Made by a program: the position numbers and the translations under genes. The notes under the pieces were generated by a model. That model was not told the origin of the DNA. It made no database searches and saw only the letters and a program-made list of their open reading frames with translations. A stretch of DNA of 64,000 bases from positions 1,550,001 through 1,614,000 of the forward strand of contig NZ_AP019632.1 in the NCBI RefSeq assembly GCF_007035645.1. Reading direction: 5' to 3'. Within the stretch, counting starts at the first letter, position 1; every line of letters begins with the position of its first letter. Positions 19,322-29,992 of this stretch are shown piece by piece. Source of the DNA: Enterobacter asburiae (lineage in GTDB: Bacteria > Pseudomonadota > Gammaproteobacteria > Enterobacterales > Enterobacteriaceae).

Positions 19322-20404
19322 ATGAAAATATTAGTTACTGGGGCTGCCGGATTCATCGGTTCGGCATTAGCGCGTTATATTATTAATTCAACAACTGATT
19401 CTGTGGTAAATGTTGATAAGTTAACCTATGCAGGTAACCTTCAATCTTTAAAAGGCATTGAAAACAGCGATCGTTATGCTTTTGTTCATGCTGATATTTG
19501 CGATGCACAGGTATTAGACGCAATTTTTTCAACTCATAAACCTGATGCAGTAATGCATCTGGCAGCAGAAAGTCACGTTGACCGTTCAATCACCGGTCCG
19601 GCTGCGTTTATTGAAACGAATATTGTTGGAACCTACGTCTTGCTTGAAGCAGCCAGAAAATACTGGCAAAACCTGGAAGGTGAAAAGAAACAGGGATTTC
19701 GTTTCCATCATATTTCAACCGATGAAGTGTATGGGGACCTACCTCATCCTGATGAATGGGATAATAACAAAAGTCTTCCATTGTTTACTGAGCATACCGC
19801 CTATGCTCCAAGCAGCCCGTACTCTGCCTCTAAAGCATCAAGCGATCATTTAGTACGCGCGTGGCATCGGACTTATAATTTCCCAACTATTGTGACTAAC
19901 TGTTCAAACAATTATGGACCTTACCATTTCCCAGAAAAGTTAATCCCGTTGGTAATTCTCAATGCATTACAAGGTAAACCGTTGCCTATTTATGGCAAAG
20001 GTGATCAGATCCGTGACTGGTTGTACGTTGAGGATCATGCCCGTGCTCTCTATACCGTTATCACGGAAGGTATCGTAGGTGAAACCTACAATATTGGCGG
20101 TTATAATGAGAAAAAGAATATTGAAGTAGTACAGACCATCTGCAATATTCTTGACGAAATAAAGCCGAAGAATACCTCGTATAGCGAACAAATCACTTAT
20201 GTTGCCGATCGCCCAGGCCACGATCGACGCTATGCAATCGATGCCAGTAAAATCACTCTGGAACTCGGCTGGAAACCTCAAGAGACCTTTGAATCTGGTA
20301 TTAAGAAAACGATTCATTGGTATCTTGATAACCAGGATTGGGTCCAAAATATTATGAGTGGTGCCTATCAGGACTGGATCAATAAAAATTACGAGCAACG
20401 CTAA
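19322..20404 (+). CDS. rmlB: dTDP-glucose 4,6-dehydratase
   Basis: RmlB converts dTDP-glucose to dTDP-4-keto-6-deoxyglucose. It is a 360-residue extended SDR with GAAGFIG at residues 7-13, [12 protein letters not shown], the STDEVYGDL active-site segment (Thr, Asp, Glu) and [14 protein letters not shown] with the YxxxK pair. A GTG lies directly before the ATG; ATG 19322 gives the family start [15 protein letters not shown]. It is the first gene of an rmlB-rmlA-rmlC set. Confidence 0.95.
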   Translation: MKILVTGAAGFIGSALARYIINSTTDSVVNVDKLTYAGNLQSLKGIENSDRYAFVHADICDAQVLDAIFSTHKPDAVMHLAAESHVDRSITGPAAFIETNIVGTYVLLEAARKYWQNLEGEKKQGFRFHHISTDEVYGDLPHPDEWDNNKSLPLFTEHTAYAPSSPYSASKASSDHLVRAWHRTYNFPTIVTNCSNNYGPYHFPEKLIPLVILNALQGKPLPIYGKGDQIRDWLYVEDHARALYTVITEGIVGETYNIGGYNEKKNIEVVQTICNILDEIKPKNTSYSEQITYVADRPGHDRRYAIDASKITLELGWKPQETFESGIKKTIHWYLDNQDWVQNIMSGAYQDWINKNYEQR

Positions 20405-20436
20405 TCTTTTCAACCCCGTCATAAGAAGCATTGAAC

Positions 20437-21312
20437 ATGTCAAAAAGAAAAGGAATTATTTTAGCCGGTGGTTCAGGTACTCGCCTTTACCCTGTGACGA
20501 TGGCGGTTAGTAAACAGCTGCTGCCAATCTATGATAAGCCGATGATTTATTATCCGTTAAGCACGCTGATGCTTGCGGGTATTCGGGATATTCTCATCAT
20601 CAGCACACCTCAGGATACCCCGCGCTTTGAGCAATTACTGGGTAACGGTAAAAAATGGGGACTGAACATTGAATATAAAGTCCAGGAAAGTCCTGATGGT
20701 CTTGCTCAGGCATTTATCATTGGTGAAGAGTTTATCGGTAACGATTCTTGTGCTTTAGTCCTTGGAGACAATGTTTTCTATGGTCACGATTTGCCAAAAG
20801 AACTTGAAATGGCAATGAATCAGGAAAAAGGAGCTACAGTCTTTGCCTATCATGTGAAAGACCCTGAACGTTATGGCGTGGTAGATTTCGATGAGAATGG
20901 CAAAGCGCTTTCTTTAGAAGAGAAACCACTGAAGCCAAAAAGTAATTACGCTGTGACTGGTCTCTATTTTTATGATAATGACGTCATTGAGATGGCTAAA
21001 CAGCTGAAACCGTCAGCGCGTGGTGAATTAGAGATCACTGATATTAACCGACTCTACCTGGAAAAAAAATCGCTCTCAGTTGCTATTATGGGGCGTGGAT
21101 ATGCCTGGCTTGATACAGGAACGCATGAGAGTCTAATTGAGGCAGGTAACTTTATTCAGACGATCGAATCACGTCAAGGTCTCAAAGTTTCTTGCCCGGA
21201 AGAGATTGCTTATCGCAAAGGTTTCATTGATAAGAAACAGTTAGCAAAATTAGCCAAAGAACTCAATAAAAATGACTATGGCAAATATTTGCAGCATTTA
21301 GCTAAAGACTGA
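20437..21312 (+). CDS. rmlA: Glucose-1-phosphate thymidylyltransferase
   Basis: RmlA makes dTDP-glucose from glucose-1-phosphate and dTTP. It has 291 residues, with the nucleotide-binding signature [16 protein letters not shown] at 6-21, [23 protein letters not shown] and the [13 protein letters not shown] loop. A TTG two codons upstream is also in frame; ATG 20437 gives the known [12 protein letters not shown] start. The gene is AT-richer than the chromosomal backbone, like its neighbours. Confidence 0.95.
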   Translation: MSKRKGIILAGGSGTRLYPVTMAVSKQLLPIYDKPMIYYPLSTLMLAGIRDILIISTPQDTPRFEQLLGNGKKWGLNIEYKVQESPDGLAQAFIIGEEFIGNDSCALVLGDNVFYGHDLPKELEMAMNQEKGATVFAYHVKDPERYGVVDFDENGKALSLEEKPLKPKSNYAVTGLYFYDNDVIEMAKQLKPSARGELEITDINRLYLEKKSLSVAIMGRGYAWLDTGTHESLIEAGNFIQTIESRQGLKVSCPEEIAYRKGFIDKKQLAKLAKELNKNDYGKYLQHLAKD

Positions 21313-21338
21313 AAATCCAACATAAAGTATTAAAAAGT

Positions 21339-21899
21339 ATGAAAATTATTGAAACGCCTTTAAAAGATGCTGTAATTATTGAACCTAAAGTTTTTGGTGA
21401 CGAACGTGGCTATTTCTTCGAAGTATATCAGAAAAAACGTTACCAGGAATTAGGATTTGGTCTGGACTTTGTTCAGGATAATCGTTCTAAATCGACGAAA
21501 AATGTTCTGCGCGGGCTTCATTTTCAGAAAACAAAGCCTCAGGGTAAGTTAGTCTCAGTAACCCAGGGTTCTGTTTTTGATGTGGCCGTTGATCTCCGCC
21601 CAGAATCACCAACATTTGGTCAGCATCATTCAGTCATTCTATCCGAAGATAATTTTCTTCAGTTTTATATTCCTCCTGGTTTCGCTCATGGTTTCTGTGT
21701 ATTAAGTGATACTGCTAGTTTCCAGTACAAATGCACAGATTATTATGATCCAACCGATGAAGGTGGTCTTATCTGGAACGATCCAGATCTGGGTATAGAA
21801 TGGCCAGTTTCTAATCCTGTAGTTTCTGCTAAAGATTGTATTTTACCTTCACTTGCAAGTATCAAAGAACAGATTCTTAAAGGCTGGACAAATGGCTAA
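21339..21899 (+). CDS. rmlC: dTDP-4-dehydrorhamnose 3,5-epimerase
   Basis: RmlC converts dTDP-4-keto-6-deoxyglucose to dTDP-4-keto-L-rhamnose. The 186-residue cupin has KVFGDERGYFFEVY at about 17-30, QDNRSKSTKNVLRGLHFQ with the catalytic His of the RGLHFQ motif, then VAVDLRPESPTFG and IPPGFAHGFCVLSD. The last 8 bases overlap the start of the next gene, an SDR, so the next enzyme is probably translated with it. Confidence 0.94.
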   Translation: MKIIETPLKDAVIIEPKVFGDERGYFFEVYQKKRYQELGFGLDFVQDNRSKSTKNVLRGLHFQKTKPQGKLVSVTQGSVFDVAVDLRPESPTFGQHHSVILSEDNFLQFYIPPGFAHGFCVLSDTASFQYKCTDYYDPTDEGGLIWNDPDLGIEWPVSNPVVSAKDCILPSLASIKEQILKGWTNG

Positions 21900-22716
21900 G
21901 TATACAGTTATTGGGGGTAGCGGTTTTATTGGTTCACATATCGTTACATTGCTTAAAGAGCAAGGGCATGATGTCGTTGTTCCTGATCGCAACAGCTGCA
22001 ATTCTCTCAATGGTGAGTTGGGCAAAGTCATTTATTGTGCTGGTAATGGTGATTGTGCCAAAAGCTATTTTTCTGTGCTAGAAGCAAATACGGTTTTGTT
22101 GGCAAAGTTACTGCAGGATGCACAGTTTGAAAAGCTGGTATATATATCCTCAACTCGAGTTTATATGAACCATCATAGCGCGAATGAAACTGACGATCTG
22201 GTAGTAACTGCGGATGATAACAGGAAGCTGTTTAATCTGACCAAACTGGTAGCAGAAGAATTGTGCCTTAAGAGCGAACGTGATGTTACTGTAGTTCGAC
22301 CTAGCAATGTCTATGGTTTAGCGCTCAATAGTACATTATTCCTGCCGTCCATTATTCGTCATGCCATTAATAATGGTGAAATCAACATGTTTGTTGCGCC
22401 TGAATATGCTAAGGACTATGTTTCGGTCAATGATGTCGCTAAAGCATGTGTGTGGTTGGCTGAAAACCAAAACACTAATAAAGAAATATACAATGTCGCA
22501 TCTGGATTTAACGTAACAGCTAAGCAAATCGCTGATGTCATTGAAAAAGAGACGGCTTGTAAAGTTAACTGGCATGACGGTAATTTTCCTCGTGAAGAGT
22601 TCCCCGTAACCAGCATAAATAAGTTATCTACTGAAATTCCGGATTATAAACCACAACATGTGCTTGATGATTTGAAAATTATGATAGCTAGTTATAAAGA
22701 AGAACTGGCGAGATAA
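21892..22716 (+). CDS. NAD(P)-dependent SDR in the rmlD position, catalytic Tyr replaced
   Basis: This 274-residue extended SDR has a Rossmann motif GGSGFIG at 8-14, ISSTRVY at 85-91 and VRPSNVYGL. It is not a typical RmlD, whose N-terminus (GxxGQVG-type) differs. By position after rmlC it should do the last step on dTDP-4-keto-L-rhamnose, giving dTDP-L-rhamnose or dTDP-6-deoxy-L-talose. The odd point is the active site: the expected YxxxK reads FNLTK, Phe114 (codon TTT at 22231) and Lys118, so the usual catalytic tyrosine is missing. ATG 21892 is chosen because it overlaps rmlC by 8 bases and starts MAKYTVIGG; an upstream in-frame ATG at 21853 is inside rmlC. The exact reaction is not assigned. 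Confidence 0.75.
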   Translation: MAKYTVIGGSGFIGSHIVTLLKEQGHDVVVPDRNSCNSLNGELGKVIYCAGNGDCAKSYFSVLEANTVLLAKLLQDAQFEKLVYISSTRVYMNHHSANETDDLVVTADDNRKLFNLTKLVAEELCLKSERDVTVVRPSNVYGLALNSTLFLPSIIRHAINNGEINMFVAPEYAKDYVSVNDVAKACVWLAENQNTNKEIYNVASGFNVTAKQIADVIEKETACKVNWHDGNFPREEFPVTSINKLSTEIPDYKPQHVLDDLKIMIASYKEELAR

Positions 22717-22718
22717 AT

Positions 22719-24176
22719 ATGAGTGGCTTTAAGCGGTTACTTAAAAACTCTTTATCTAACATAATAAATGGCTTCTCAAATGTAATACTTGGAATAGTTA
22801 TCTCTCCAGTTTTACTACACAATCTTTCAAAGGTAGATTTTTCGATTTGGTCCCTTACTCTTCAGGTCGGGGTTTTGATCGGAATTTTTGGAATTGGTCT
22901 TCAGGTTACGGTAGGGCGTTTTGTCGCCCTTCATTTAAGTAACCCACAGAAACTTCAAAAGGCAATGCATCAGTCATTGCTTTTTGCGTTACTGCTCAAC
23001 ATGGTATGTTTGGGCGGAATATTTATTTTAGCAAAATTCTTTTTCTCATTTTTCCCTGAAGTTTCAGAAACCAACGCTAATGCTAAACTAATTCTTATAT
23101 TAATTGGCAGTTCATTTGTCATTAATAACGTATTCTCACCCTTTGTTGGTTATTTTACTGGTATAGAACGCAATGATATTACCGCTGGCATAAATATATT
23201 TTTTAAAGTGATTCTGGGTACGTCGATTCTGTTGCTTGTTCACCATGGTCTCGATGTTATTGCATGGGTTTATTTTGCAATAAACAGTTTTAATCAAATT
23301 GCATTTTATATTTTATATAAATTAAAAAATACATCGCAAAGAACAAAGTTATCGTTGGATAAGAATTTATTTCAAACAATAGTTGTCTTTTTCAGTGGGC
23401 TCTTAGTATGGAATATAGCCCAGTTCTTAATTTCCGGTATAGGCACCTTTACCGTCGGTAAATACTCATTTCAGGAACTAGCTGGTTTTGCCGTATTAAT
23501 GACGCTTGTTAATGCTGGGGTGGGAATTTTGGGAGCCATGATTAATCCTATAATTCAACCTATGATAAGGATGCACAATCACGGGAATAACCAGCATGTT
23601 GAACTTTTGGTTAACAAACTTATCTTCATTTTCTCGATGATTGTCTTTATCGGTGTCTTTATTGCCTGGTTTGCTTCTGTGCATATCCTTGGCGTCTGGT
23701 TGGGCTATCAGCAAGCGACGAACCTGCACGTAATGTTTTCTTTGCTGCTTGCGGCTTATCTTATCCGAATGATTGCAGCGCCCTACGGGCTTATGTTAGT
23801 CGCCTACGGCAAACAATTATCAATCGCCTGGCTGCCGGTGCTCGAAGGACTATTGAACTTTGCGTTGTCGATTTTCTTTGTTCGTATCTATGGCGCGATT
23901 GGAATTGCCTATTCGACGTTTATTTCAGGCGTATTAATCATGGCGGTTTACGCATGCAAGTATCGGGCTGAAGCTGAGTATAAGTCAAAGCTGATATTTG
24001 TCTCGTTTCTGGTAATACCTGTGATGATAGCCATCTGCCTGGTCAGTCTGGTGATGACTCAGTCGGTAACTATCCATTGTGTTATTTATGGCATCCAGGT
24101 AGCTTTTATAGTTGTATTTACTGTCTTCATAATAAAACAAGTAAAAAGCATCAAGAATCTGTTAAATCAATACTAA
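22719..24176 (+). CDS. wzx: O-antigen flippase Wzx
   Basis: This is a 485-residue hydrophobic protein of the MOP exporter superfamily with about 12-14 membrane segments starting near residue 12 (SNIINGFSNVILGIVISPVLL). Its place between sugar-nucleotide genes and transferases, and one other multi-span protein in the cluster that fits Wzy, make it the O-unit flippase. It starts 2 bases after the SDR stop. Its sequence is not close to WzxC of the same window, as expected for O-unit-specific flippases. Confidence 0.88.
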   Translation: MSGFKRLLKNSLSNIINGFSNVILGIVISPVLLHNLSKVDFSIWSLTLQVGVLIGIFGIGLQVTVGRFVALHLSNPQKLQKAMHQSLLFALLLNMVCLGGIFILAKFFFSFFPEVSETNANAKLILILIGSSFVINNVFSPFVGYFTGIERNDITAGINIFFKVILGTSILLLVHHGLDVIAWVYFAINSFNQIAFYILYKLKNTSQRTKLSLDKNLFQTIVVFFSGLLVWNIAQFLISGIGTFTVGKYSFQELAGFAVLMTLVNAGVGILGAMINPIIQPMIRMHNHGNNQHVELLVNKLIFIFSMIVFIGVFIAWFASVHILGVWLGYQQATNLHVMFSLLLAAYLIRMIAAPYGLMLVAYGKQLSIAWLPVLEGLLNFALSIFFVRIYGAIGIAYSTFISGVLIMAVYACKYRAEAEYKSKLIFVSFLVIPVMIAICLVSLVMTQSVTIHCVIYGIQVAFIVVFTVFIIKQVKSIKNLLNQY

Positions 24177-24194
24177 TATTGCTTAGGTGAAAGT

Positions 24195-25091
24195 GTGAAA
24201 AAAGTTGGGCTCGTTACTGTTTTGTTCAATTCTCCAGGTGTGCTGCCTGACTTTTATTCGAGTGTTGAAAAACAAAAATATCAGAACAAGCATCTTTATA
24301 TTGTGGATAACAGTACAAATCAGGATTCTTTTAACTTAACGCAAGAAATTCTCTTGAGGAAAGACATAGAGTATACCTATATTAATAATGACGGAAACAA
24401 TGTTGGGGTTGCGCAGGCCAACAACCAAGGCATTGAAGAAGCTTTAAAGGATGGGTGTGAGTATATATTACTCACTAATAACGACCTACTTTTTGAACAG
24501 GAAGATACCCTCAGCAAAATGATGAGTGTTGCTGAGGAGGGACAATACAAACTTGTTTCACCTGTAATATTCAGTTATCCAGAAAAAAAAGTCTGGTACG
24601 CAGGCGCTTTTTTTAATAAGAAAAAAGCTATTGCCCCTCATCTTTTTGAGGGAGCCGACTACGATGAAATTTACGCTAATATTCCAGAAGAGTGCGATTA
24701 TGCACCAACATGTTTTTTACTTGTACATGCTTCGATGTTTGCCACTATAGGTATGATGGATGCTCGTTACTTTGCTTATTACGATGATACTGATTTTCTC
24801 TATCGTGCAAACATAGCTGGCAGCCGAGTTAGAATTATTAATGAACCTCTAGTGTTTCATAAGGTTAGTACTTCTACTGGGGGGGGGTTAAGTCTATTTG
24901 GTGCATATTATTTGACAAGGAACCGTATATTTTTCGCCAGAAAAAATATTGAAGCTCCTTATTATATTGTTAGCGTTTTCTTTACCATTGTTACCCGGTT
25001 GGTCTATCCACTTTGTCGCAAAACGCCATATAAAGTTTATAAGGCTTTTGTCAGGGGGATTATCGACGGACTAATGTTAAAAAATAAATGA
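24195..25091 (+). CDS. Glycosyltransferase family 2, O-antigen
   Basis: This is a 298-residue GT-A enzyme. VGLVTVLFNSPGVLPDFYSS is at 4-23, NNVGVAQANNQGIEEAL near 63, the DXD-type site is in YILLTNNDLLFE near 95, and the rhamnosyltransferase-like tail motif HKVSTSTGGGLSLFGAYY lies around 222-239. A rhamnosyl- or related 6-deoxyhexosyltransferase is a reasonable guess. The start is GTG 24195 with AGGTGA upstream. The three glycines at residues 229-231 are coded GGG GGG GGG, giving a nine-G run (24879-24887) that may slip; one base gained or lost would truncate the protein. Confidence 0.82.
   Translation: MKKVGLVTVLFNSPGVLPDFYSSVEKQKYQNKHLYIVDNSTNQDSFNLTQEILLRKDIEYTYINNDGNNVGVAQANNQGIEEALKDGCEYILLTNNDLLFEQEDTLSKMMSVAEEGQYKLVSPVIFSYPEKKVWYAGAFFNKKKAIAPHLFEGADYDEIYANIPEECDYAPTCFLLVHASMFATIGMMDARYFAYYDDTDFLYRANIAGSRVRIINEPLVFHKVSTSTGGGLSLFGAYYLTRNRIFFARKNIEAPYYIVSVFFTIVTRLVYPLCRKTPYKVYKAFVRGIIDGLMLKNK
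24879..24887 (+). repeat. Poly-G(9) tract inside GT2 gene
   Basis: Nine consecutive G residues lie in an otherwise AT-rich gene, in frame as three GGG glycine codons. It is the longest G run I see in the window. Such runs are common contingency loci in other genera but unusual in enteric bacteria. Confidence 0.9.
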
Positions 25092-25104
25092 CTAAGAGGT
25101 TAAG

Positions 25105-26379
25105 GTGAGCGAAATTTCCAGTAGCACACTTGTCAATAACTATAATTTATCTACAACTTTTATTGTCAAATCACTTGTTGGACTGTTATTAATTAATTCG
25201 CTTTTTAGTGGTGTTGACTTTTCTCAGATTGGGTTGATGAAAGGCCTTTCAAGTATTGCTGATTTTGGCCTGAAGATCATCCTTGTAATCGTATTGCTCC
25301 TACTTTTCAGGATTCGCAGTCTTAACCTTGCAAAGATACTCTTTTCTGCCTTTATCCTTCTCTTAGGTGCTGCGCTTGGTGCATTCTATCATGGTGCTGA
25401 ATATGATAAAATCTTCGCACTTTTACTAAATATGCTCTTATGGTTTGTTATATTTAGTTATGCTAAAGAACTTGAAAGTAACTTTAATATATATCGTTTT
25501 AGTGTCAAGATATCAAGTTTATTTCTTGGCGTGGCGCTGATACTTTACATCATGGCGAAGTTTGGTTTTCATGTTAAAGTATTAGGTGGAGCTTGGTTAT
25601 ATGATGAAAACTTTCGATTTGCAGGCACTTTTGCAGAGCCAAGTTTAAATGGCTATTTTTATGGCCTAATGTTCTTGATGGTGATGTTGTCTAATCAAAA
25701 GTACAGACTAATCCTTGCGTGTATGTTTGCCATTACCACCTATATTTCAGGTGCTAAATTTTCATTCCTGATAATTCCAGTACTCCTTGGGCTAGTCTAT
25801 TTTTTCAAGGTGAAGGGATTTTATAATTATACATACCAACTCATTCCGTTATCTTTTATTGTTCTTTTTGTCAGTCTTGCATTCATATATTATGACCTTT
25901 TTGCACTCATTGCAGCGAATTTGTCAAATTCTGCAACGATGACGTATGTAACTCGTCTAGGTTTCCCTATTGTCAGCATATGGCATCTTAGTGATTATCC
26001 ACTTGGCAGTGGCGTATATGGTTTCAAGAGCACACTATCACCTTTTATACATGACTATTGTCAGGCTCTTTCTGGTTTGGACGTAAACTGTAATGAGATG
26101 AGATCTTATTTATCTTCGTCGGATCCCAGTGCCTATGAAAGTTTTGCACCAAAAGATGTCTTAAGTTTTATTATTTTAAGTTTCGGCCTGCCGGGCTTGC
26201 TCATATTTGTCCTGGGTATATGTTTGTTGTCAGCCAGACTTAAAGCAAATAAGAATCACTTTATCATTCTAATGTATATTGTTGCTTCGATGCTCTTTAC
26301 ATTACCTTTTAGATTTATTCTATTTTATTCCTTCTTTATGTTTCAGTGTTACATCTATAGAATGCCGAGTAATAAATGA
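25105..26379 (+). CDS. wzy: O-antigen polymerase Wzy
   Basis: This 424-residue membrane protein has about ten or more hydrophobic segments and a large hydrophilic loop around residues 300-350 (containing YGFKSTLSPFIHDYCQALSG and SSSDPSAYESFAPKD), the usual Wzy layout. Sequence similarity between Wzy proteins is low, so the call rests on topology and on being the only other multi-span protein in the cluster besides Wzx. GTG 25105 is the likely start, with AGAGG 6-10 bases upstream. It overlaps the next transferase gene by ATGA. Confidence 0.8.
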   Translation: MSEISSSTLVNNYNLSTTFIVKSLVGLLLINSLFSGVDFSQIGLMKGLSSIADFGLKIILVIVLLLLFRIRSLNLAKILFSAFILLLGAALGAFYHGAEYDKIFALLLNMLLWFVIFSYAKELESNFNIYRFSVKISSLFLGVALILYIMAKFGFHVKVLGGAWLYDENFRFAGTFAEPSLNGYFYGLMFLMVMLSNQKYRLILACMFAITTYISGAKFSFLIIPVLLGLVYFFKVKGFYNYTYQLIPLSFIVLFVSLAFIYYDLFALIAANLSNSATMTYVTRLGFPIVSIWHLSDYPLGSGVYGFKSTLSPFIHDYCQALSGLDVNCNEMRSYLSSSDPSAYESFAPKDVLSFIILSFGLPGLLIFVLGICLLSARLKANKNHFIILMYIVASMLFTLPFRFILFYSFFMFQCYIYRMPSNK

Positions 26380-27431
26380 TCTATATTAATGCGAGATTTT
26401 TGACTCAACGTAAAACTGGTGTACAGCAATATGCATTGGTACTATGTCGGGAACTCGTTAAACACGTTCCTGATATCTGTTTTTTGACACCGAAAACGGA
26501 CCTCATTGATGAGAAATGGAGGAAGGAATTTAATATCCTTCAAATAGGAAATCGTAACGGTCACTTCTGGGAACAAATCGAATTACCTCGTTATCTAAGA
26601 AGCGTCGGTAGCCCGTTACTGCTCTGCTTCACTGGGTTATCACCTGCGTTTTACAAGAACTGTTACTTTACTATCCATGATATGTCATTGTACGCATATC
26701 CAAAGTGGTTTCGTTTCTTATACCGTGCTGTATACAAGGTTAACTATGCCATTCAGTCGAAAATTGCGAGAGGTATCTTTACGGTTAGTGACTTTTCAAA
26801 ATCAGAGATAGAGAAATATCTGGCGGTTGATCCAGATAAGATCACTGTATTGCCAAACTCCGTAGATACATCTATTAACCTCAAGAATCATATTGCAAGC
26901 GAAGCGGTTAAGCATAAAGAGATTTTATTGGTTGGTACCTTAGAGCCGAGAAAAAATATCGAGTTTGTTATTAATGCTTTTTTGAATTCAAAAATCGAAG
27001 ATTATAAACTCATCGTGGTGGGAGGGTTAGGGACAGCTTTCTCAAAAGTGACGTTTTCACAGCATGAGAACATTGTATTCTGTGGATATCTATCAGATGA
27101 CGATTTAGAGTTAAAATACAGAGATGCTTCTATTTTTGTCTATCCGTCATTATATGAAGGTTTCGGACTTCCTCCTCTGGAAGCAATGCAACGCGGTTGT
27201 CCTGTAATGGCTTCTGACCGCGCAAGTATCCCTGAAGTTTGTGGCGATGCGGCATATTATTTTAATCCAGAGGACTCATTAGATTTTAGTTCTAAGTTAC
27301 GTGAATTGATTGAAAATTATGATGAGCTCAGTCCTGTATTGATTCGCAATGGATATCATAGGTTAGAAAAATTTGACGTACGTGATGTTGCATCGAAACT
27401 TATGGATGTGATCTCTCAAAGGAATATTTGA
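26376..27431 (+). CDS. Glycosyltransferase family 4, O-antigen, first
   Basis: This is a 351-residue GT-B enzyme. The acceptor domain starts [20 protein letters not shown], a start typical of mannosyltransferase-like GT4 proteins. The donor domain has [19 protein letters not shown] near 188 and [20 protein letters not shown] near 265-284 with the E-x7-E motif. With manC/manB in the same cluster, transfer of mannose is a reasonable but unproven role. It overlaps wzy by 4 bases and the next gene starts directly after its stop. Confidence 0.85.
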   Translation: MIYINARFLTQRKTGVQQYALVLCRELVKHVPDICFLTPKTDLIDEKWRKEFNILQIGNRNGHFWEQIELPRYLRSVGSPLLLCFTGLSPAFYKNCYFTIHDMSLYAYPKWFRFLYRAVYKVNYAIQSKIARGIFTVSDFSKSEIEKYLAVDPDKITVLPNSVDTSINLKNHIASEAVKHKEILLVGTLEPRKNIEFVINAFLNSKIEDYKLIVVGGLGTAFSKVTFSQHENIVFCGYLSDDDLELKYRDASIFVYPSLYEGFGLPPLEAMQRGCPVMASDRASIPEVCGDAAYYFNPEDSLDFSSKLRELIENYDELSPVLIRNGYHRLEKFDVRDVASKLMDVISQRNI

Positions 27432-28541
27432 ATGAAGGTTTTACAGTTTAGCAAATTTTACCCTCCAGTACATGGTGGAATCGAACAGGTAGCATTCGAT
27501 ATAAGTGAAGGTATCGCAAAAAGTAATGACCAACCTGTTGATGTACTCTGTGTTGATCCAATTGGAGAAAGAAAAAATGACGACAAACTCCGTTATAAAG
27601 TTTACCGTCAGAAATTGTTTGCACAGCTTTTTTCGACACCGCTATCATTTTCCTTAATATCCCGATGGAGAGCAATAAGAAATAATTATGATGTTATCCA
27701 TGTCCATCTTCCAAATCCACTGGCTGTTTTGGCACTCTTTTTATTCCCGCCCAAAGGTAAGATAGTTCTCCATTGGCACAGCGATATTGTTAAGCAAAAA
27801 AAATTATTGATGCTTTTTGCTCCGCTACAAAAATGGATTTTAGATAAGTGTACCAGCATTATCGTTACTAGCCCTGTGTATGGGCAGTCTTCTCCAACTT
27901 TACAGCCTTATCAGGATAAAATTGTTTGTATCCCAATTGGGGTTGATACCCGTGTTATGCCATTGAATGAGGAGCTTGAAAAAAGTATCAAGCAACGTTA
28001 TCAAAATAAAAAGATAATTTTTTCTTTGGGGCGTCTTGTTTATTATAAGGGTATGGAATACCTGATTGATGCTGCGAAAGAACTTCCTGAAGATTACATT
28101 GTTCTTATTGGCGGTACTGGCCCATTGATTGATTCATTAATGCAAAAAATTGCTAATGATGGATTGTCAGATAAAGTAATTCTTCTTGGTAGTATCAATT
28201 ATTCGGATTTGGCTTCTTATTATAAAGCATGTGACGTTTTTTGTCTGCCATCTATTCATGAATCTGAAGCTTTTGGTGTGGTTCAGTTAGAAGCTATGAG
28301 TTTCTCCAGACCGCTTGTGTCGACAAATATTCCACGAAGTGGTGTGGCCTGGGTTAATCAGCATAACGAGACTGGCATTGTTGTTGAGCCGAATGATGCT
28401 AAAGCACTTGCTAAAGGAATTGTTTCTGTTATTCAAAGCAGTGAGACATATAGTAAAGGCGCGAAAGCCAGATTTGATACTATGTTTACTAAAGAGTTGA
28501 TGGTTAAGAATATAATTAATTTATATTCATCATTAAAGTGA
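27432..28541 (+). CDS. Glycosyltransferase family 4, O-antigen, second
   Basis: This is a 369-residue GT-B enzyme of the GT4 family: [21 protein letters not shown] (acceptor domain), [38 protein letters not shown] near 198-216, and [20 protein letters not shown] near 276-295 with the E-x7-E motif. Candidate mannosyltransferase by context. With the GT2 and the other GT4 it makes three transferases, which, with a WecA-type initiation encoded elsewhere, predicts a four-sugar O unit. Its stop overlaps a GTG that is in frame with the next gene. Confidence 0.85.
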   Translation: MKVLQFSKFYPPVHGGIEQVAFDISEGIAKSNDQPVDVLCVDPIGERKNDDKLRYKVYRQKLFAQLFSTPLSFSLISRWRAIRNNYDVIHVHLPNPLAVLALFLFPPKGKIVLHWHSDIVKQKKLLMLFAPLQKWILDKCTSIIVTSPVYGQSSPTLQPYQDKIVCIPIGVDTRVMPLNEELEKSIKQRYQNKKIIFSLGRLVYYKGMEYLIDAAKELPEDYIVLIGGTGPLIDSLMQKIANDGLSDKVILLGSINYSDLASYYKACDVFCLPSIHESEAFGVVQLEAMSFSRPLVSTNIPRSGVAWVNQHNETGIVVEPNDAKALAKGIVSVIQSSETYSKGAKARFDTMFTKELMVKNIINLYSSLK

Positions 28542-28549
28542 GTTCAATC

Positions 28550-29977
28550 ATGTCATTATTTCCTGTTGTTATGGCCGGGGGCTCCGGTAGTCGTTTATGG
28601 CCGCTTTCTCGTGTTCTCTATCCAAAACAATTTCTCTGTCTGGAAGGTGAACTGACAATGTTACAAGCGACAATTAACCGATTACAGGGCATTGAATGCG
28701 AAAGTCCCGTCGTCATTTGTAACGAACAGCACCGCTTTATCGTTGCCGAGCAATTGCGCCAGATGAATAAACTCACTGAGAATATCATCCTCGAACCGGT
28801 TGGTCGTAATACAGCTCCGGCGATAGCGTTGGCTGCACTTGCTGCAGTTCGTACCCAGCACGAGGGTAATGCGCTCATGCTGGTTCTGGCCGCCGATCAC
28901 GTCATACAGGATGAAGAAGCTTTCCGTAATTCAGTTCGTAAGGCACTACCTTATGCTGAAAATGGAAAGCTTGTGACCTTTGGCATCGTCCCGCATAAAC
29001 CAGAGACTGGCTATGGTTACATTTGTCGAGGTGTGCCATGCGTTGATGTTGAGCATGCAGATGCATTTGAGGTCGCGCAATTTGTTGAGAAACCTAATCT
29101 TGAAACGGCGGAAGCCTATGTTGCCTGCGGTGAATACTACTGGAATAGCGGGATGTTTCTCTTCCGCGCCGATCGCTATCTTGAGGAACTGAAAAAATAT
29201 CGTCCGGATATTCTTAAGGCGTGCGAAAAGGCCATGAGCTCTATTGATCCTGACCTTAACTTTATTCGCGTTGACGAGGAAGCTTTCAGAGCTTGTCCTG
29301 ATGAGTCGATTGATTATGCTGTGATGGAACAGACTTCAGATGCTGTTGTTGTGCCAATGGATGCTGGCTGGAGTGATGTCGGCTCATGGTCTTCGCTTTG
29401 GGATATTAGCCATAAGACTCCAGAGGGTAACGTCGTTACAGGTGACGTCTTGTCCTATAATACCGAAAATAGTTTCCTGTATTCTGAATCCGGGCTATTG
29501 ACTACTGTTGGGGTGAAAGATTTGGTCGTTGTGCAGACCAAGGATGCTGTATTGATTGCCGATCGTAACGCCGTTCAGGATGTGAAGAAAATTGTCGAAT
29601 CGATCAAAGCAGACGGCCGTCATGAACATCATACTCACCGCGAAGTTTATCGTCCCTGGGGTAAATATGACTCGATTGATACGGGAAGCCGCTATCAAGT
29701 TAAGCGATTGACCGTAAAGCCGGGCGAAGGTATCTCTCTTCAGATGCATCACCATCGTGCTGAGCATTGGATTGTCGTCGCAGGAACTGCACAAGTTACA
29801 ATTAACGAGCAAACCAAACTCCTCGGTGAAAATGAGTCTATTTATATTCCTGTTGGAGCAACGCACTGTCTGGAGAACCCTGGAAAGATCCCTTTGGAAT
29901 TGATTGAGGTTCGCTCAGGCTCTTATCTTGGAGAGGATGATATTGTACGTTTTGCTGACAGGTATGGTCGTGTTTGA
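28550..29977 (+). CDS. manC: Mannose-1-phosphate guanylyltransferase, O-antigen copy
   Basis: This second ManC (475 residues) has the same two-domain layout as the copy at 6992: [16 protein letters not shown] at the N-terminus, [20 protein letters not shown], and a C-terminal cupin with [12 protein letters not shown]. It differs from the first copy at dozens of residues and in codon use, being clearly AT-richer, so it came with the O-antigen block or diverged in it. Two starts are possible: GTG 28538 (overlapping the previous stop as GTGA) or ATG 28550, preferred because it gives the family start [11 protein letters not shown]. It supplies GDP-mannose for the O unit. Confidence 0.93.
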   Translation: MSLFPVVMAGGSGSRLWPLSRVLYPKQFLCLEGELTMLQATINRLQGIECESPVVICNEQHRFIVAEQLRQMNKLTENIILEPVGRNTAPAIALAALAAVRTQHEGNALMLVLAADHVIQDEEAFRNSVRKALPYAENGKLVTFGIVPHKPETGYGYICRGVPCVDVEHADAFEVAQFVEKPNLETAEAYVACGEYYWNSGMFLFRADRYLEELKKYRPDILKACEKAMSSIDPDLNFIRVDEEAFRACPDESIDYAVMEQTSDAVVVPMDAGWSDVGSWSSLWDISHKTPEGNVVTGDVLSYNTENSFLYSESGLLTTVGVKDLVVVQTKDAVLIADRNAVQDVKKIVESIKADGRHEHHTHREVYRPWGKYDSIDTGSRYQVKRLTVKPGEGISLQMHHHRAEHWIVVAGTAQVTINEQTKLLGENESIYIPVGATHCLENPGKIPLELIEVRSGSYLGEDDIVRFADRYGRV

Positions 29978-29992
29978 GATTACGGTAAAATT

